Shown in pieces: positions 35,887-48,103 of a stretch of 64,000 nt of DNA. Under the pieces are notes generated by a model. The model ran no database searches and had not been told where the DNA came from. It saw only the letters and a program-made list of their open reading frames with translations. Made by a program: the position numbers and the translations under genes. How positions within the stretch are numbered: the stretch's first letter is position 1; the number at the start of each line of letters is the position of its first letter. Source of the DNA: Paulownia fortunei (taxonomy: Eukaryota > Streptophyta > Magnoliopsida > Lamiales > Paulowniaceae); the NCBI GenBank assembly GCA_019321725.1, contig CM033121.1, positions 12,524,001 through 12,588,000 of the forward strand, written 5' to 3'.

Positions 35887-38758
35887 TATGATACCCAAGC
35901 CACTTACTACTCACATGGTTAAATATGATTTATGCATTACATATTAATTGTGTGCTATTTGCATTGATATAACGTCATATAATTCATTTTATTTTATACG
36001 GCGTTTTCAATCATTGAAAACTTAATTTTGAAGCCCTCGCACAGTATTGATTATCGAATCCCCTAACCTAAGTGGTTGATTTTGTATTGAGATAAGAAGA
36101 AATTGAGGTATCAATATAGTGAATAGTGCTCAGTTACACATGGTAGCCTTAGAAGTTCGAAAGGTGTCACCGAAAAGTTTATAGAAAGTAAGTCGGTTCG
36201 ATCATGAATTTTAATATTATCTGTATATTTAAATCATACACTTGGGACAACTAGACATACAATATTATAATTTAAATGTTATATAACTAGGTTCATAGGT
36301 TTGTAACACTATCGGTGCACAAACTTATCAATCGGGCAAGAACCGATGATTTTCGGGTGAAGAACCTAATGAACGGATATAGGAATTAACTATGGGAATG
36401 AATGGTGATGAAGATAGGTTGCAACCAAATAAAAATAGGTGACACACACAAGATTAGGGCTGCAAGATAAGGGAGAAAATCAGATTTTACCATTTACTTG
36501 CCACCTCATGCTTTCTTATTAAGCTTAAACTAACATCTCAAGCTAACACCTCAAATCCTTCACCCTTAAGCCACGACCAGACCCTCATTTCAGCCATTTT
36601 CATCTTCTAAACACACACCTTAAGGACTCCAAGTGATCCAAACTGATTCCAAGTTGAAATAAAAGCAAGAAAAGCAAAGGAGAAGTGATTACCATCAAGT
36701 TAACCTCAAAATCTGCATAGGTAACACTTATCTACGGTTTTGCCTTAGGTTTTCAGATTATTATGAATGGTTTTATTGTTTATTAAGCTTTCAATATCTC
36801 TTATAAAAGTGTTAGGAAGTTTTTAGTTAGACTTTGGTGCACAAAGAAAGGGTTTTTGATGACAAATACTTAATAGGAAATACTTGTGGCAGAAACTGTC
36901 ATCTTACTATTTTCTTGTGTTTTAGGCTTCAAAAGGGTATGGTATGTTGAATAAAACCTATAATTATTACCATTTACATGACCATATATGATTTAAGAGT
37001 ATTGGAATGAATTTTTATCATTTGAAAATTGAAATAGAGAATGATATTGGAGAAACACTCAAACTGCCAAAATAGCAAAATCTATTTTGGGGGTGCTGTG
37101 AAGGAGACTGAATTAGGGGAGCTAAATCCATTATTTTTGGTAATAATATGACCTGGTTGTCTCCTTATATATGTTATCTAAGTATGGTGAAAATTTTGGA
37201 GTGATTGAATATACTTAAGGGTGCCAAAACCATTAATGTCATGAAGTGTGCATAACTGTCACGGTAGGAAACAATCTGTTTCAGTATGTCGTGAAGAGAG
37301 CTGAACTTGGGAAGCTATATCCGTGATTTTAAGAAATTCTATGATATGGTTAAATTTATATACATGTTATCTAAGTGTGGTAAAAATTTGGGAGTGATTG
37401 GATATGCTTATGGATGTTAAAATTATCATGCAACTAAACTTGACAACAAGAAAATATGAAAATGTGAATCTGCCACATTTGATCACTTAGCATGTTTCAA
37501 CCTAGACATGTTGCTATTGAGTGTTAACAATTAGGTACATACTATTAGAGTTGTAATACTTCAATTACATGATATTTGCATATATTTAAGATGAGAAATT
37601 GAGGTATTTGAGGGGCTATATTGGGTTCTAGTTTGTGAAAGCTTGATTGTTAGCTTATAGCTTGGTGTTTAAGGTCTAGTATGAGATTTTGTGCTTTCAA
37701 CTTGCCAAATTGGGAATGGTGCTTGATGTTGGGTAATATTATAGGCTATTTTACATCTAAGGTTGGAGACAAATACTAAACAAATTTAGACTAAGGCACC
37801 AACCAAGTGAAAGGTAAGTAAATATTCATTTGCAACTACAATGCATAGACATAGTAGATGTGTGAATTATATGTAATGTCATTAATCATATGTGCATAGT
37901 AGAGGACTCTCAATTGAGCATATATACATAGGCATTGTCATTGGCACGTACATGCATCATATACATGCATTGTGATAAATCTTGCATTACATGGCATGAT
38001 TGTGAGAAAGGAAAATATTTTGCTAACCACTACTAGTGCACCGAAGCATGCATGGATTTGCATGATTTTATGCATGGATTTGTAGGTTCGCGTGCATAGA
38101 TTTGCATGCTTATATGGTTATTAGCCATTGGATTATGGCGGTATACAGAGCTTTTTTTCGGTGCATGGGATAGTAGCGTTGGTCAGGGGCCCAAAAAAGA
38201 AATGATTTTGAGAGAAATATTTTGATGCATAAAATTGCATTGTGGGCATAGCATGTTGAGATGCATGACTTGATATTGTGGATTATTCTTTGACATGCAT
38301 AATCATTACTTGCTGAGCGTTAGCTCATATAGTTTATGCATTGTAGGTGAGTATGACGATACCTGAAGCATCTTTTATTGGCTGGGCGGCAGTTGGAGCT
38401 CCTGCAGGTGTTTGAGAGAGTGTGTATATGGATGATGACCTGTTGGGCTATTTTGTTGGCTTGTTATATTTTGAGTCTGTTGTATTATATTTTTAGACTG
38501 GTACTATATTTCGCTTTTAAAACTTTACTATAAATAAATATGTAAATATTGGGTCATTGTGGTGTTGTGCTTTTATATAAATACTGATCTTGCTATATAC
38601 ATGATGTGTGCGAAAGTATTTTAAATAGGGTTGTGCATGTAAAAAGTGATTTATCTTTTATTAAAGTGTTACAAAAAAAAAAATCCCATGCATACACATA
38701 GGTTCTATCATGTCAAATTATACTAGATATCCAGTTGTATAGTAATGGGGGAGTTACA
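35887..38758 (-). mobile_element. Solo LTR (chromovirus-like) inside the minisatellite
   Basis: 2872 bp without coding content interrupts the minisatellite. Perfect 5-bp repeats AAGAT flank it (35882-35886 and 38759-38763). On the minus strand it starts TGTAACTCCCCCATTACT and ends ...GGTATCATA, so the 3' CA has become TA. The start and the CTCACCTACAATGCATAAAC stretch (complement of 38328-38347) resemble Tekay-type gypsy LTRs, by memory only. Confidence 0.72.
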
Positions 38759-38800
38759 AAGATCATTAGTTTTAGTGCAAATGATCTAAAAAATATCATA
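38759..38800. repeat. Continuation of the 37-bp minisatellite
   Basis: AAGATCATTAGTTTTAGTGC then AAATGATCTAAAAAATATCAT. It matches the unit type of 35205-35886 and shows the array was continuous before the LTR inserted. Confidence 0.75.
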
Positions 38801-38999
38801 ATTATCTAAGAAAGCATCAAAAGTTGCATAATAAGTGTGAGATCGCATAAAAGTAAAAAAGACTTCATTCCCCATCAATTTATTTACTGGTTATATATAA
38901 AACATGCACCATCTAATTTGACCTTGAAGTAAAAAGACACAAAAGTAAAAAAAGAGCTACACCTCTTGTTAAAAAAATTAAAGAGAACGACATGCTCGT

Positions 39000-41490
39000 C
39001 TAATTCACCCCAGGATCACCTTTGTTATCTTCTCTAGAGTCGACCTCATTGGTCATATCAGCACCTTGACATGAAGTCCCTTCTTTAGGTTCGCCCGCCC
39101 TGCTGGATATGCTGATCAAATGAGACAACTCATTTTTTTCAGGTTGTTCTTCATCCTCGAACATAGGATCCTTGATATTCTTATCCTTAAAAGGGTCTAA
39201 GCAATCTAGATTAAATCTTTCTTTAAAGCTTCTCAACTTGATGACTTGGGACTGACACTTCATAAACCCAGTGAACTCATACATTGTGGCCTTCTGAGCC
39301 ACTGCTATTGCAAATGAACACGAACCGAGGAAAGCTTAAACATCTTTAATTCGTACCTTATGTATTGTAGACTAGTACTCATCAAAAATCATGAATTCTT
39401 GCTGATCTGCCATACGGCAGAGTCAAACGACTCCTAGCATTTGTTAAGATGAGTAGCCACCACTTCTTTGACTTAGGAATTGGCATTATCAATGACCTTT
39501 TGCAGTTCTATATTTGAAGCCAGGCACTTTCCAATGAATGATTAAGTCTACAATTTTCCGATTCAGTTCGGAACAAACTTTGTCTTCAACTCGAGATTTC
39601 TCTTCCTCTACAGCATTAAATTTCCCTATCGCTTCTCTTATCTTTTCTTTGTAAGAAAGCTATTCATGCCTCTGGTGAGCATCTTGTAAAGTTAGCTGAT
39701 GAATTAAGGCATTGTTCTAAAAATAAAAAAAGAGGAGATAAGTGTTAGAAAGAACTAATAAAGATGAATTAGCCCCAAAAGTAAATTTGACAAAGGAAAT
39801 GATGTATACTCACCACTATAGAGTGATGGCCCACAACCTTTTCTAGCCTGGTAAGGGGTAAGTTGATGAGCTTGAACTGATCAATAGAGAGAACGGTATG
39901 CTTGTAAAGGTCAAAAGAAGTCTCCCCTGCCTTGGTTTTGAAAACATAACTTTCAAGGAAAATATTCCAGTCCGGCACAACTCGAGACCGGTGTACTCCT
40001 CAAATCTGAGCAATGAAGAGGACTACGTGTCCTCACGCATCTTTACAAGCAGTTTCTTTCCCCTTCCAACTATAGCAGCATTTGATCGACTTCCAAAGTA
40101 GTGAGCCCATCATTGATGTGAGCCCTCTTGCTAGATCATCTGCTTGAGAGTCCAGATCTCGTGAACTCTTATCCTTATTCTTTGAACTCCTGTGGCTCTT
40201 GCCCTCATCCATGGGTTCTTTACCTTTGTCTTTAGAGTCGTGGGCACCCTTTGAGCTCTTCTCTTTGTTCTTGTCCTTAGTAGGAGATCTTTCTCCTTCC
40301 CCTTGTCCTTTGAAGGTTCTTAGTAGTTTTAGGGGCGAACACTCCAAAGGTAATTTAGAAGTAGAAGCCCCAAGGACGAAACTAGATCCACAGAGGGGCT
40401 AGGGGAATGGCAGCATCAGTACCGGTCTACCAGAAGCCGATGCTAGAGAAGGGGGAATAGTTGGACAAGCTCAAGCCATCGCGACCATAGATACACGAAT
40501 TGCCATGGCTGAAATACAAGTTCATCAGTGCAAGAATTAAAAATAATGAGATTGAGGAAGGAGAATTACCTAGGCTTTGAGTTTCTTGGATGGGTATTAG
40601 GCTAAGGTCAAACAATTTGTACACTTCTTCAATAAAGAGTTTAGGGGCATCAAACCAAGTCCTAGTTAAGTAGCCTGAAATAAAGTCATCACCACATGAG
40701 ACAGTACCTGAGTTCTTAGGTCAAGGTCGGGAAACCCTCCACCAGAGAGAAACTCTCCAGGGTCTGTTCCTAGGAGCTTTGAGGTAAATATATTTGTTAT
40801 TCTAAGGACCTAAGAAGGAAGGCAAGTTACGTAATAATTTGCGACTTTGCTTTGGGGTAAGATAGAATAACCCTTTTTTCCTAGTTTTTAGGGAAGAGTT
40901 AATGGAATTAAGTGCCAAAATGTACAAATAAGTGGTTCCTCACAGAAATGGTGCATTAAAATAATGAAGCTTAGAAAGTGGTGAACATAATTGGGCAAGA
41001 GTTGGCCAAGACACACATCTAGACCTGAAAGAATCTCTTCTATGAGATAAGACATGAGGAACCTAAGCCCAGCCTCTAAGCTAGCAATATGGAAGGTTAA
41101 ACACTTAGGCGGTAGCTCATTAATCCTATCTCTACAACCAAAGATGACTATCTTGTAATCATTGGGGATAAAAAAAATTTGCTTAATGTTAACAACCTCA
41201 TGTTCTTGAACATTGGACCTGATTGAAGCCCAAGGGGTTGTGAGCTCTAGTTCAGGGTCCCCTCAGTAAGTATAATGGGTATCTAATCCCTTATTTTTGC
41301 CTCGTTCCCTTTGGGAGAGTTTCGGGATTTGAGTAGGTACTTCAGTAGTCGCTTTCCATCAAGGAGAACCTACCAAAGCTTGTTGGGGATCGGTAACGTC
41401 CCTAGAACTTGAACTTGAGTTCGAGTTTCAGTTATTAAAACTCGAACCATAAGCACTAGGAGTTCGCTCAGATGATACATGAGTAGACAT
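39000..41490 (-). pseudogene. Antisense ORF of the Tat element (putative gypsy-type transposon protein)
   Basis: From ATG at 41490 one frame runs to about 40790 with only four or five stop codons. It contains MSTHVSSERTPSAYGS, FGCRDRINELPPKCLTFHIA, EAGLRFLMSYLIEEILSGLD and CLGQLLPNYVHHFLSFIILM. Further segments follow in other frames: APRNRPWRVSLWWRVSRP, TRTWFDAPKLFIEEVYKLFD, a Lys/Ser/Asp-rich stretch (SPTKDKNKEKSSKGAHDSKD, 40290-40230), and an acidic C-terminus (39302-39000). The AGLRF..PFI..L pattern is that of the 'putative gypsy type transposon' domain (Pfam PF04195 by memory) found in plant gypsy elements. Function is unknown. It lies downstream of pol and opposite to it. Confidence 0.72.
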
Positions 41491-41790
41491 TATTATGATG
41501 AGGAAAAATGATACAAGAAAGCAAGAGCTTAGAGCTTATCTAAGAAGACACTACGTTAAAAATTGGCCTCTTGTAGGCGGTCGAAAAACCTTTAAGACAC
41601 AGAGGTCACTCCGATCTCGTTAAGAATTTACTTTGGGAAATGTTGTGAAAATGACAAGGCAAGAAGGCTTATCTTATATATACACCAATATGGTGACCAG
41701 ATCAGACGAACAGCACGAGGCAACGGTTTAAATCAATGGCTCAGATAAACTTTTCCTGCATTAAATACACAAAAAACTGGGGAGTTAAGA

Positions 41791-42220
41791 TGTCTGGAAT
41801 ATTGAAATGTTCTAAAATGCCAAAAATACTTGGGATCCGCATCTTTTGTATGTCCCTCGACCTAACTCGAATTCAAGGTCAGACCGACCCGAGATGGCTC
41901 GACCTTTGATATGTTGAGGTGATAGGAAATGAGAGACGATGAGATTTGAATATCTGGATCCTATCTTATTAGGTCTACGTGGGCCAACCAATATAAATAC
42001 CCTGATGTTCAGTTGTCATAAGGTAACTTTTACACATTAGCTCACTTTGCGTACCAATACTTTATGATATATTGACCTGAACTAACTTAACCATTGGATA
42101 GTCTTAGTTGAGGGCCACCCCAGCGAGCTTATTAGTGTTTTAAGTCATCCCAAACTCAAGTATCTTACCTCGAGATCATTTCAACCCGAAATCAAGTATA
42201 CTAATTTCTCCCAGTTTGCA
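41791..42220 (+). repeat. Probable 3' LTR of the Tat element
   Basis: A purine-rich tract (AAAAAACTGGGGAGTTAAGA, 41771-41790) is followed by TGTCTGG. The segment contains CTGAACTAACTTAACCATTG and GGCCACCCCAGCGAGC, which resemble a motif common in Tat LTRs. The right end (CAGTTTGCA at 42220) is a guess; no 5' LTR partner is in the window. Confidence 0.4.
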
Positions 42221-42591
42221 CTTAAATGCTGATTTATGATGTGTTTTGTAGTCTTTTACTTATCATTCCTGCAACTTTTCTTTTCTAAGTTCATAGAGTT
42301 CATGACTTATGTGAACAAAGTTTATTTGGGTGAGATAGAGCTGTAGCGTTGGCTGAGCATAAAAGCTGCTATTTTTATTTTGAAGTAGTGACAAAAAATG
42401 TAATGTAAGTTCTTGTTAAGTTGTATATGAGGGTGTGGAGGGCAGATGCATGCATATTGTGGTGGAAATAGTGCGGTAAAGACTCATAGAAATCTTATTG
42501 GCAAGTGGAGGGGTATTTATAGAAGGTGGAATAATAGATTGGCGTGTGTGTATATAAAGGGCCATGAATGGGATTTTGCAGTTGATATTTG

Positions 42592-42725
42592 ATTATTTAA
42601 ATTTACTTAATTTGTTAGTCAAGATCCATTCATTTATGATAACTTGAAAAATAATCAAAGTCATTAGATAATCATTACGAAAAAGAGAGGGAGAGAATGT
42701 TAGTATGATAGTTAGTGATAATATC
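42592..42725. repeat. Repeat shared with 48871-48993
   Basis: Both copies read TTTAAATTTACTYAATTTGTTAG, TTCATTTATGATAACTTG, AAAATAATCAAAG and GTTAGTGATAATA, with scattered changes. The second copy lies just downstream of the second peptide gene. Confidence 0.8.
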
Positions 42726-42835
42726 AAATTTGCCATTGATTATATGTATTAAGTAATAAGATTTTTTATTTTATTACAGTAATAATTTTTATAATTTTAA
42801 TAAAAATTATATAAAAATTATCACAGTGACAAAAA

Positions 42836-42880
42836 AATTAGTGATATATGTATAGTGTCACTATGCATATGTCACTAATT
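42836..42880. repeat. 45-bp hairpin
   Basis: AATTAGTGATATATGTATAG is followed at once by its near inverse complement (three mismatches over 22 bp). Possibly the core of a small foldback element. Confidence 0.75.
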
Positions 42881-43281
42881 ATTAACATTGACGACTTAAA
42901 TATAATTATTTTTACAATTAATATTTGAAAGTTATATTCTTATAAAATAAAAACATTCTTCTATGAAAGATATTTATTTTGAAAGAGAAGATAAATGTGG
43001 ATACTATGGAATTAGTGATTTTGGCATACTCCATGTGCGTGTGTTTGAGTGTGATCTTTGTTTTAAAAATTACTAGATAAAAGAATGAAGAACATTGAAT
43101 TGTTTTATGACTTTTAATATAAGAGTTACAAATAAATTTTCAACAACTAAACAGATAATTATTTAAGTAAAAATAATACAACTATCTTATAAGGTAGTTG
43201 TGAAATTTATCAAAGCATGAGAGGCACCAAAATTTGACTTGATACAAAATTTTAAATAAAAGTTGAAAATGAAAGTTATGA

Positions 43282-43325
43282 ATATATATATATATATATA
43301 TATAATATATTATATATATATATAT
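43282..43325. repeat. (AT)n microsatellite, interrupted
   Basis: AT dinucleotide tract broken by AATATATT near the middle. The rest of 42881-44090 shows no gene. Confidence 0.95.
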
Positions 43326-44825
43326 TTATTTTTTTTAAATTAGTGGATGAGAATTAATGACGTGGCATTATAATTTAAATGAGAGGATGATTTTTAAAAA
43401 AATACTTTTATTTTAAAAAATGAAGTCTAATTTTTTAAATGTTCAAGAAAATCAAATTGATTTGGTATCACTCATCTTTTTGAAACTTTTAGCTGAAAAT
43501 TAACTATATCGTAGATCACTGCCTACCGTTAGGGCCTTAGGGATGTTGGGTTTGACCCAACAAAAAACCCTCCGACGTTCAAATTGTAGAGCAAGTCAGT
43601 GACAGTGAGAGAACTTGAAATCAATTAATTGTATAATTGATTTTGTACATCTGGGTATTATAGTACTAATATAAGGGTTTTCATAGATTTAGACCCTTAG
43701 GCCTTCATGGGTTTAGCAAAAGCATTATAATTCAACTTTGACTCATTGACCCTATAAATTTCATCTATCAAATCTTGTTTTTGTTCCGACCAATGTTCAA
43801 CAATCGCAGTTTATAATCGGGCCACAGCATAGTAATCCTTGTGTACAATCGACCCAAAGTTAGATTATTTAAACACACACACACAACACGCTGATTGCTC
43901 CTTTTCTTCATAGTCGTATTATATGTTGGGTAAACAAGACCTAACTCGTTGTGGGATATCATGTTCCAGATGGGAGGAGAGAAAACCTTAATATGCATTG
44001 AGAATGATTAGCATAAAACAGCAAACAATTGATTATTTATTTTTCATTTAAGAAATTGTTTTCTTGTGTTTCTTCATCAACTTGAGCATAATAGTATTAT
44101 TAATTTTATTCTGCAGCCTGCAAATGCCCAAGCTATACTATATTATTAAGCCTTTTGCGTAATTAATTAATACACATAATAGGGACTGCAAAACTTGACC
44201 GGTTTTGCTAGACAACTTACCATCTTAGCCATGGAAAATCATGCTCTTCTGATTCTAAGTTGTACTAGGACTTTTAACAAGTTTCTTACCATAAGATATA
44301 CGATCATTTAAAAAATTTACGATATGAAGTAATAGTGTGTGTTTTGGTTTCATTGAAAATTACATTATGTGAAGATTAATGAAGCAGGGAATGATAATTA
44401 TATATAACCCGCGCACAAAATTGATGAAACACTATTATACATAAGGATTTAGAATAACAATCACCTTTTCCATTAAAAAGAATTGGCAGAAATTAGGGCT
44501 CAGCGGGTTAGTACGTAATGTAGCATAATCACATTTAATTAAGATATTAGCAACAATAAAGAAGAGTAAAAGGAGCAAAGCAACTTGTTGGAAAGTAAAA
44601 AGCCTACAACACAATATATCAATTAAATTTTCTTTTTCCCTGGTTTTCTTTCTTGAATATAATATTCACTGATTATTTGACTGTGTATGCATGCAATATG
44701 GAATTCTTGTATTTGACCTTGGACAAGCTATTTAGTAAATAGCCTTCATTCCATTTTAATTTGGACGACGAAAATGTAAATTTCAACTAATTAATTAATA
44801 TACTATGTTGACTAGAATTTAGGGT

Positions 44826-44920
44826 GTGCATGCATGCATTATGCATCCACTCCTCTATATAAACTAACAATTTCGATTGGAAAATTCACAACACTAAGAT
44901 CATTTCTCAGTAAATGCAAA
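44826..44920 (+). promoter_or_regulatory. Promoter and 5' leader of peptide gene copy 1
   Basis: TATA box TATATAAA at 44856-44863 follows CATGCATGCAT repeats (RY-type CATGCA, 44828-44838). The leader ends CAGTAAATGCAAA directly before the ATG. The same elements stand before copy 2. RY motifs are known binding sites of seed-type B3 factors; a role here is inference. Confidence 0.7.
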
Positions 44921-45270
44921 ATGGCTTCTTTTGTATTTGTATTTATGATGATTTTCATTGCAAATTTCACGCACAAAGGAGAGGCTCGTCAGCTTCAAGA
45001 ACCAAATAACTTGGAGATCTTTTATTCCCTTGGCCACACTTTTGTCCACCAGGATGGACTCATGCACCACCACCACCACCACCACCACCAGGAGAAGCGG
45101 CTCCCTCAAACTTTGAAGAATCAAAATTCAGGCCTGGGTTTGGTTTTCCTTTTCCTCATGGACATCACTTCTGTCAAAGACCATATCCAAGACCCACCCC
45201 ACCACCACCATCATCATCAACCCCACCACCAGCAGCTGCTCCATCTTCAAGCACTATTCAATTTCCTTGA
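44921..45270 (+). pseudogene. Small secreted Pro-rich peptide gene, copy 1 (frame-broken)
   Basis: ATG 44921 is chosen because it follows the TATA box and leader; the in-frame ATG at 44834 is upstream of the TATA box. The N-terminus MASFVFVFMMIFIANF is a signal peptide, followed by HKGEARQLQEPNNL. Relative to copy 2 one G is missing after NNL (near 45012), so the frame then reads a His-rich tail and ends at 45274. In the alternative frame a coherent sequence continues: PWPHFCPPGW, a run of Pro, EAAPSNFEESKFRPGFGFPF, FCQRPYPRP, PAAAPSSSTIQFP and a TGA at 45268-45270, the same stop as copy 2. I infer the Pro-rich frame is ancestral. The family is not recognised. If the deletion is a sequencing error, this is an intact ~115-residue secreted protein with two Cys. 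Confidence 0.6.
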
Positions 45271-45420
45271 ATGAGTTCCAATAACCTATCAATCCAATGT
45301 TGCGGGCAACTTAATGAGGAATAAAGGGAAAGAACATTACAGAGACCTTTTGTATTGTTTTTTTTCCTGTTGTCTGAACTATTGAGTTATTAATATTAGT
45401 AATTAAATACGTTAATGTTG

Positions 45421-46863
45421 GGGGCGTATGTATTTTCTCATAAAATAAACAAAATTTATCTAATTATGAACTTCCTCTGCTGATCCAATGCATGATTTGC
45501 TTCTATCTTTGGCTGTCAAGTATGTGTGACTTGACCCCCAATGAATGTTTTTTTCTATACTAAATAACTATCTATATATCATGCAAGGAGCAAGGTTCTT
45601 TTTTCTTTGAGGTCAAAGGTGGGGTCAGTGCAGACACCTACCTGTGTAAAGATCCCCAAAGAGTACCAGAGAGTTACAAAATTACAAAGAATCTCTGAGA
45701 AAAAACCAAAAGAAGAATACAATTAAAAAAGAAAAGAAAAAAAAAATTTGCACTTGTCTAGTCTAAGTAAACCTGTAGTCTTCCCTTGTAATTGATTCTT
45801 GCAAAGAAATGCACTTGTTTCCGAATTCCATGCCTGGTTAGGTAGCTAGATAGTCAGCCAATTCCCACCTCTGTATTCCAAGTTCCGAATTTTCGATTAA
45901 CTAAACTAATTCAGGCCATGGGGGCTGGATATCCTTTTCAGTTTCAGTTTGTTGGACAATTTCTAGGGCTGGAAATGTCATTTTGGGCGTTGTAGACCTG
46001 TTATTGGCCGAATTAATTAAAGACACAAATATATATTTCATTCTATTTTCAAATCTTCTTTATCAAATGTTAACTATGTAGGAGGGCCATCTGAATACTG
46101 GAGATATTTCAGGCTAAATTATAGGTGCTGATTTTTCGCGTCAATTCTTTCCTATCTTGGCTCCTGCACTCTATGGCGTACACAGCGAACGCAAGTTAGG
46201 AAGTAAACATGGTAGTGGGGTGTATTTTTAATATTACAAATGAGTTAGTTTGGAGAGAGTTTTGAATTTTATTTTCAAATTCATCCTATTTAATTTTTTA
46301 CTTTTTAATATCTTTCATAAATCTTTATGTTGCATTATCTCATAAAAAAATATATTTTTTACAAATTTTTATTGGTATAATTGATAAAAAAATATATTTA
46401 TTAATTTTTTTATAATTAGTTTAGCTGGTTTAACTTATGGGATCTGGATTCCGAACAGGTGTGGGTCTTAAAAAAAAATTATGAGAAGGATCTTGAATTT
46501 GACCGAACCTATTTCACATTTGTCCTATTATCAACTTTACTTTTGGTGTGTTGAAATCAACAATCAAACAATTGATAATTCTTTTTTAAAAAAAAACAAA
46601 AAGTTGTCTTCTGTTTTTTCACCAACTTGTGCATTATACTACTATCCCCTCTTTTTTAAGATTATTACTTTATTTGCTACAGTACAATTTTTAACTAACT
46701 AGGTAAATTAATATATAGTTTGACAATTTATAAATTTTGATATAATAATATTTAATATTGTTCAATTTGATTGAGAAAATGCTTACTGAATTATTTATAT
46801 TTTATTTAAAAAATAGCCAAGTCATCAACGCCGCCAAAGAGTCTTAATTTTGTCACCAATGAA
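45421..46863. other. Intergenic AT-rich spacer
   Basis: No gene was recognised. It holds poly-A/T-rich stretches and a short block at 46560-46640 similar to 44022-44095 (part of the segmental duplication). Confidence 0.5.
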
Positions 46864-48016
46864 GTATATTAACTCTATTTTGTAGCCTGCATATTGCAAA
46901 GATAAATGATATAATTAAGCCCGCTTCATTAATTAATATGTGGGTTGACTGGTCTTGCTACACAACTTGCAATCTTAGCGATGGAAAATCATGCGCCTCT
47001 TCTGATTCTGATCAGGTCTTACTAGGATTTAACTAGCTCATTGTTCGCCACAATATTATAATTATCAATTTTGTGATTATTTGTTGGAAATATCTGTTAA
47101 GTAACAAAATGTAATATGCATGCGTAATAAAAGAAGAAAATAATAATTCTAATTCTTGAACAATAATCATCGAAAGAAAAAAAAAAAAAGAAAGAAAAAT
47201 TAGAATAACAGTCACCTTTTCCTTTAAAAGGAAATGGCAGAAAATGGGCCTCAGCAGGTTAATAAAGTAGCATAATAATCACAATTAAAAAGATGCCATC
47301 AGCAATAGCATGTGAATAAAGAGGCTGAGGGAGGGAGCATGGCAACTTGTTGTAAAATCAAAAGGCTAAAACACAGTAGCAATGCAATTTTCTTATTACC
47401 AGCTGGTTTCCTTCCATAACATAATTAATATTCAAGCACCTACGTTAAAATTTAAGAAAACATAAACGAAAGAAAAATTTACCATGAATGCAATATTGAG
47501 TTCTTGTATTAGACCTTGGACAAGCTATTTAGTAAAGTAGCCTCCATTTCATTATTAATTTCGAGAACCATAATGCAAATTTCAACTGATCTATTTTCTA
47601 TATTATAGCAAGGGGTGTGTCTTCAACTCAAATTGCTCAATTTTAACCAAATTCTGAATTTTAAGAATTTTTGAATTTTTTATTGTAAATAAAAAAAAAT
47701 TCATTGGTCATTGCATAAGTAAATCAATGAAAAAAAAAAATTTAAAGTTGTAGTCAAATGAACTCATTAATTGCTCTTTGCATATGAAAAATCTTGTGAT
47801 ATTTCTATACCTACCATAATTTGTCAACAAAACTCACTTTATTTGTACTAAGAATTAATTCATATTTTGTCTAAATATGAAATTGGCTGCACTATGTGCC
47901 ATTCTTCATGTTAGAAGTTATTATACGGCATATACATGAATTTTGTGCATAGCATGGGAGCTACGCTAATCACTTAATAACATACTATGATGAATAAGTT
48001 GACTAGAATTTAGGAC

Positions 48017-48103
48017 GTGCATGCATGCATCCACTCCTCTATATAAACTAACAATTCCATTAGCAAATTCAGAACACTAAAATCATTTCTCAGTACATGC
48101 AAA
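48017..48103 (+). promoter_or_regulatory. Promoter and 5' leader of peptide gene copy 2
   Basis: CATGCATGCATCC precedes TATATAAACTAACAATTCC (TATA box at 48040-48047), and the leader ends CAGTACATGCAAA before ATG 48104. Near-identical to the copy 1 promoter, which suggests shared constraint or recent duplication. Confidence 0.7.

Larger units (their letters stand above)
32650..42220 (+). mobile_element. Tat-lineage Ty3/gypsy element, 5'-truncated
   Basis: The plus strand carries the pol 3' part (32655-35045), then a minisatellite in the 3' untranslated region (35205-35886), interrupted by a solo LTR (35887-38758), then an antisense ORF (41490-39000), a purine tract (41771-41790) and a probable 3' LTR (from 41791). 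Dual RNase H domains, 3' tandem repeats and an extra antisense ORF downstream of pol are known features of Tat-lineage elements. Gag, protease and most of RT are missing on the left. Confidence 0.75.
44095..45420. repeat. Segmental duplication, unit 1 (peptide gene copy 1 and promoter)
   Basis: Similar to 46864-48660 in the same order: GCAGCCTGCA, ATGGAAAATCATGC, TCACCTTTTCC (44462), GACCTTGGACAAGCTATTTAG (44716), the promoter, the coding region and TGTTGCGGG..AATGAGGAATAA downstream. Unit 2 is longer because of insertions around 47600-48000. Confidence 0.85.

Noticed and set aside
44834..45274. His-rich protein with HHHHHHHH tracts as a metal-binding protein
   Set aside because: The His tract is the CCACCA codon repeat read in the wrong frame after a one-base deletion; the alternative frame is Pro-rich and shares its stop with copy 2.
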